Shown here in pieces: positions 30,041-32,474 of a stretch of 32,474 bases of DNA. The translations under genes were made by a program, and so were the position numbers. Position 1 is the stretch's first letter. Every line of letters starts with the position of its first letter. The DNA is from a virus: positions 1 to 32,474 of the IMG/VR virus record IMGVR_UViG_3300047320_000066; one strand, written 5' to 3'. A model generated the notes under the pieces. That model was given only the letters and a program-made list of their open reading frames with translations. It made no database searches and was not told the origin of the DNA.

Positions 30041-30090
30041 AGTTGCTTTCTCTGCCGCCAGGATACGACCGCGATGTGCTTGATCACAAA

Positions 30091-30128
30091 GCACAAAGCC
30101 CCCGGCCAACTGACCAGGGGCTTTGTGC
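30091..30128 (-). terminator. Terminator of the leftward XRE operon
   Basis: GCACAAAGCCCC (30091-30102) pairs perfectly over 12 bases with GGGGCTTTGTGC (30117-30128), loop 14 bases. In the leftward direction it follows the stop of the 120-residue gene (30148) and is followed by TTTGTG. It may end the two-gene leftward transcript. Confidence 0.8.
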
Positions 30129-30147
30129 AGTTGCGGACCGTGGATGC

Positions 30148-30510
30148 CTACCGAAGGCTGTCCTCGACGGCCTCGAAGATGTCCGAGTCCGTCTCCTTCT
30201 GCCAGTCCGGCAGGTCCGGCCAGTCGGCCACATACCCCGGCTTCGGGTCCTCGAAGTGCTTGAACATCTGCGCCGTCCAGCACGTCGCGACGAACCGGCC
30301 CTTCTGCTCGCGCGACAGGCGAGAGGCGTGACCGCCACTCAGTTCGAGGAACTGGTGAACCTGCTCGTACACAGCGCCGGCCGCACCGCGCTCCCACTCG
30401 GGCGTGTCCTCCCACGGGGTCACGTAGCTCGGCTTCGGCTCGCCGGGGAAGTGCTTGTGCACCCCAGCGATCCACGCCTCGCGGAAGACCCGCGCGCCCT
30501 CAATCGTCAT
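30148..30510 (-). CDS. Internally duplicated protein of unknown function (RyR-like pattern)
   Basis: A 120-residue leftward protein made of two related halves. The first has VHKHFPGEPKPSYVTPWEDT and the second MFKHFEDPKPGYVADWPDLP; each is followed by an acidic segment and a helix ending in Leu. The K-P-x-Y-V-x-x-W pattern is somewhat like RyR repeats of Streptomyces, but I cannot confirm this. It starts 15 bases after the XRE-TPR gene stop and probably shares its transcript. Pairs of this type recur in Streptomyces near mobile elements, as far as I recall. Function unknown. Confidence 0.65.
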   Translation of the reverse strand: MTIEGARVFREAWIAGVHKHFPGEPKPSYVTPWEDTPEWERGAAGAVYEQVHQFLELSGGHASRLSREQKGRFVATCWTAQMFKHFEDPKPGYVADWPDLPDWQKETDSDIFEAVEDSLR

Positions 30511-30525
30511 GCCGTCCCCTTCTCG

Positions 30526-31758
30526 TCACGCCGTCAGGGTGCCGATCTCGGCCTTCAGCTCGGCGATGTGCCGGTCGCGCCCGAAGTTGCCCAGCTCGGC
30601 AGTCAGGCTTTGGAGTCTACGGGCGACGTACCCGGACCCGGAGGCCCGCGCCAGCCGCAGGGCTTCAAGCCCGTACTGCATGACCTGCTCCGAGTCCTTG
30701 CGCTTGGCGCCGATGGCGGCCAGGTCGACGAGCACCGCGCCCCGACGTCGGAAAGAGTGGCCAGCGGCCAGGGGAGCGAGCGACAGCGCATCCTTCAACG
30801 CGGTCTCGGCCAGGCCGATCCGGTTGAGCTGCAAGTACCGGGCGCCACGCTCCTCCGCCAGCCGCGAACCATCGAAGCGCAGCCATCCGCCGTTCGACGC
30901 CTGACTGTTCAGGCTGGCCACCTTCTCGGCCTCGTCCAGCGCCTCCTCGCAGGCATCAAAATCGCCGAGCCAGGCGTACGCCTCGGCCTGCACGGCTGCG
31001 GCCCAGTGCTTCGTCGCAAGGCTGCTGTCCCCACGCAAAGCGACACGGCGTGCGGCCCCCAAGGTGTCCGCGGCTCGCTTGTACCGGCGCTCGGAGAGGT
31101 CGACGTAGGCGCTCCGGATCAGGGCGCACGCCCACAGGTCGTAGGCACCGGCCTCTTTGCTCGCGCTGGCCGCCAGCGAGTACGAGGCGGCGGCATCGTG
31201 GTACCGGTTGCCGTCGAAGGCCAACTCGCCCGCCAACTGGAACAGGTCGCCGGCCGCGAAGCAGAGTGGCCCCGTCTGGGCACGCCCGTCGCGCAGCGCA
31301 TCGTTCAAGGCCGTGAGCTGAGCCTGCACCACGGGGTACACCGAGTGCTTGGCGCGGGCGAGTTGGTACACCTGCCACAGATGGCCGTTCATACGCCCGA
31401 AGTCGTCGGCGCCGTCCTCCAGGGCTTCCGCCTCGCCCGCGGGTATGGCGGCGCCTACACCTGACACCGCCATGAGGCGCAGAAACTCGCGTCGGATCAT
31501 GTCGTCTGGGTCCCCTGGGCCGTGGTGGGCACTCGACGCTGACCGTTCGGGCCTCGGCAACACCTCGGTCGGGGAGAGCAAAGCGTCGAGTTCTTCGAGG
31601 TCCATCTGTAGCACCTCGGCAACCTTCGGCCGCTGGGGAGGCTGGGGTCTGGATGTACCCCGCTCCCATCGACCTACGGTGCGCCGGTCGACGCCTGCCG
31701 CGTGGGCGAATCCCTCTTGAGTGAAGCCCAGAGCCCTACGCCTGTCGGCGATGCTCAT
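30526..31758 (-). CDS. XRE-family regulator with TPR-like helical domain
   Basis: A 410-residue leftward protein. Residues ~1-60 are an XRE helix-turn-helix (ALGFTQEGFAHAAGVDRRT, then VGRWERGTSRPQPPQRPKV). A linker with DMIRREFLRLMAVSGVGAAI follows. From ~130 to the end it is all helical, with TPR-like pairs (AGELAFDGNRYHDAAASYSL; AALDEAEKVAS-type repeats; RYLQLNRIGLAETALKDALS). Proteins of this kind are very common in Streptomyces chromosomes and may respond to a peptide or partner. I chose ATG 31758 because GGAAGGGGG lies just upstream; the frame is open for 42 codons further upstream without a ribosome site. It is not phage-like and supports host or element DNA on this side. Confidence 0.85.
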   Translation of the reverse strand: MSIADRRRALGFTQEGFAHAAGVDRRTVGRWERGTSRPQPPQRPKVAEVLQMDLEELDALLSPTEVLPRPERSASSAHHGPGDPDDMIRREFLRLMAVSGVGAAIPAGEAEALEDGADDFGRMNGHLWQVYQLARAKHSVYPVVQAQLTALNDALRDGRAQTGPLCFAAGDLFQLAGELAFDGNRYHDAAASYSLAASASKEAGAYDLWACALIRSAYVDLSERRYKRAADTLGAARRVALRGDSSLATKHWAAAVQAEAYAWLGDFDACEEALDEAEKVASLNSQASNGGWLRFDGSRLAEERGARYLQLNRIGLAETALKDALSLAPLAAGHSFRRRGAVLVDLAAIGAKRKDSEQVMQYGLEALRLARASGSGYVARRLQSLTAELGNFGRDRHIAELKAEIGTLTA

Positions 31759-31920
31759 GCAGCCCCCTTCCCCGGATCTTGCCGCGCTCAACCATGGCGC
31801 CTGTCCCATGTCCCAGAGATGTCCCAACACTGACCCATGAACGCCGTGGTCCGCACGTCTTTCGCGCGGAACGCTGGTCTCCATCCGGTGAAACCGCCGT
31901 CAGCCAGCGAGGGATACGCC

Positions 31921-32298
31921 GTGAAGACCGAGACCAGCAGATTCGAAGTGACGGAGTCGGCCGAGGACGGCGTACCGATCGACGTCGAACTGATTCAGGA
32001 CAGCACCGATGCGGCGCTCGCCATGAGGCTGGGCACCTCGACCCGCAAGGACGTGGACGCCCGGACGCCGGTCCTGCTCGGGCACCTGGGTGCACTCCTG
32101 GCTGAGGACTTGGGCGCGGACGAAGACGAACTGGTGCGGGAGCAGTTCCGCAAGGCGTACGAGCTGCTTGACCTCAAGCGGCGTCCCTCGGAGGACGCCA
32201 CCACGTTCACGACCTACTTCTTCATGCGCGAGGTCGCCGACGTGACGCGTCGGCTGCTGTGGATCTACATCCAGAGGAGCGGGACGGGTGCAGCGTGA
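31921..32298 (+). CDS. Protein of unknown function
   Basis: A 125-residue rightward protein divergent from the XRE-TPR gene. I chose GTG 31921 (GAGGGA six bases upstream); ATG 31837 would add 28 residues of unlikely composition. An acidic N-terminal strand region (SRFEVTESAEDGVPIDVELI) precedes helices (LLGHLGALLAEDLGADEDEL, then FRKAYELLDLKRRPSE) and a final aromatic helix (RLLWIYIQRSG). The stop overlaps the next start (GTGA), so it is the first gene of a rightward operon. Proteins of this size next to the XRE pair occur in integrative elements of actinomycetes. No function is visible. Confidence 0.6.
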   Translation: MKTETSRFEVTESAEDGVPIDVELIQDSTDAALAMRLGTSTRKDVDARTPVLLGHLGALLAEDLGADEDELVREQFRKAYELLDLKRRPSEDATTFTTYFFMREVADVTRRLLWIYIQRSGTGAA

Positions 32299-32438
32299 GC
32301 CCCAGGGCGCAGCAGGTGGCTTACGTGATCGCCCTGCTCGGACTCATGGCCGCTCTGGCAGTCGGCATCCACGCCGATTACGCGGGAGGCACAGACGCTC
32401 GCTCGGCTGGCGTCAGTGGATCTTCCAGGGGCTCATGA
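32295..32438 (+). CDS. Small membrane protein or frame-disrupted start of a larger one
   Basis: The GTG at 32295 overlaps the previous stop. The first 34 residues include a membrane segment (AYVIALLGLMAALAVGIHA), but the frame ends at TGA 32436-32438 with a Gly/Ser-rich end. In another frame the last 75 bases of the window read as GWRQWIFQGLMILASVSLM, which looks like a second membrane segment. Either this is a 47-residue protein followed by another gene cut by the window edge, or a frameshift has split one two-pass protein. Confidence 0.35.
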   Translation: MSPRAQQVAYVIALLGLMAALAVGIHADYAGGTDARSAGVSGSSRGS

Positions 32439-32474
32439 TCCTCGCCTCTGTCTCGCTCATGGCCGCCTACTGGC

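Larger units (their letters stand above)
29720..30147. other. Noncoding junction region, candidate prophage end
   Basis: 427 bases without a convincing gene. It holds a small hairpin (ACCTAC 29785-29790 with GTAGGT 29795-29800), a loosely symmetric site centred near 29924 (CTACA 29908-29912 and TGTAG 29936-29940), and two strong hairpins at 30017-30040 and 30091-30128. All phage-type genes lie to the left and all genes to the right are of bacterial or integrative-element type, so the prophage boundary may be here. No sequence proves it. Confidence 0.4.

Noticed and set aside
29956-31464. 502-codon rightward open frame opposite the XRE-TPR gene
   Set aside because: It runs through strong terminators and opposes a gene with a clear helix-turn-helix and TPR repeats; no ribosome site.
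1-32474. tRNA genes, CRISPR arrays, insertion sequences
   Set aside because: I looked for cloverleaf-like stretches, regularly spaced repeats and transposase motifs by eye and saw none. A covariance-model search would be needed to exclude a tRNA.

Overview
The window looks like part of a temperate siphovirus (prophage) of a high-GC actinomycete, most likely Streptomyces, running into bacterial sequence at its right end. Support comes from the GC-rich coding sequence, GTG/TTG starts with strong AGGAGG-type ribosome sites, short 1-4 base gene overlaps, and the order of the virion genes. The early genes (RecB-like nuclease, dCMP deaminase, DnaB-like ATPase, split primase, metallophosphoesterase, B12-dependent ribonucleotide reductase) resemble those of R4-like Streptomyces phages and of their relatives, the cluster A (L5-like) mycobacteriophages. 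These assignments rest on motifs and gene order that I read by eye; no database search was run.

Layout. 1-5.3 kb holds the head and neck genes: the end of a MuF-like protein, scaffold, major capsid protein, four neck/connector proteins, major tail protein, and two tail assembly chaperones joined by a probable -1 frameshift. 5.3-15.5 kb holds the tape measure, Dit, a Gp37-like hub protein, and tail tip/fibre proteins ending in a self-cleaving S74 fibre. 15.5-16.9 kb is the lysis region: a DUF2746-like membrane protein, a CHAP endolysin and a holin-like protein. 16.9-18.2 kb is a regulatory node. It has a leftward histone-like gene, a rightward helix-turn-helix gene (candidate immunity repressor), a strong terminator, and a 250-base region with dyads and a TTGACA-N17-CAGGAT promoter. 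18.2-29.4 kb is a rightward early operon for DNA and nucleotide metabolism.

A 14-base asymmetric motif, TGTGYAAGTTKSNC, occurs at least 14 times from 0.76 to 27.3 kb. It lies mostly between genes and nearly always in the direction of transcription. Two copies lie between the histone-like gene and the candidate repressor, and one inverted copy lies just downstream of the early promoter. This distribution fits an operator/stoperator system like the one described for L5 and R4-like phages, in which one repressor shuts off initiation at the early promoter and blocks elongation elsewhere.

From about 29.4 kb the character changes. There is a small leftward membrane protein gene, a noncoding stretch with strong terminators and a weak candidate attachment site, a leftward pair (an internally duplicated 120-residue protein and an XRE-TPR regulator), and two rightward genes of unknown function. 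No stoperator lies in this part. I read it as host or integrative-element DNA beyond the prophage end. No integrase, DNA polymerase, terminase or portal gene is inside the window.
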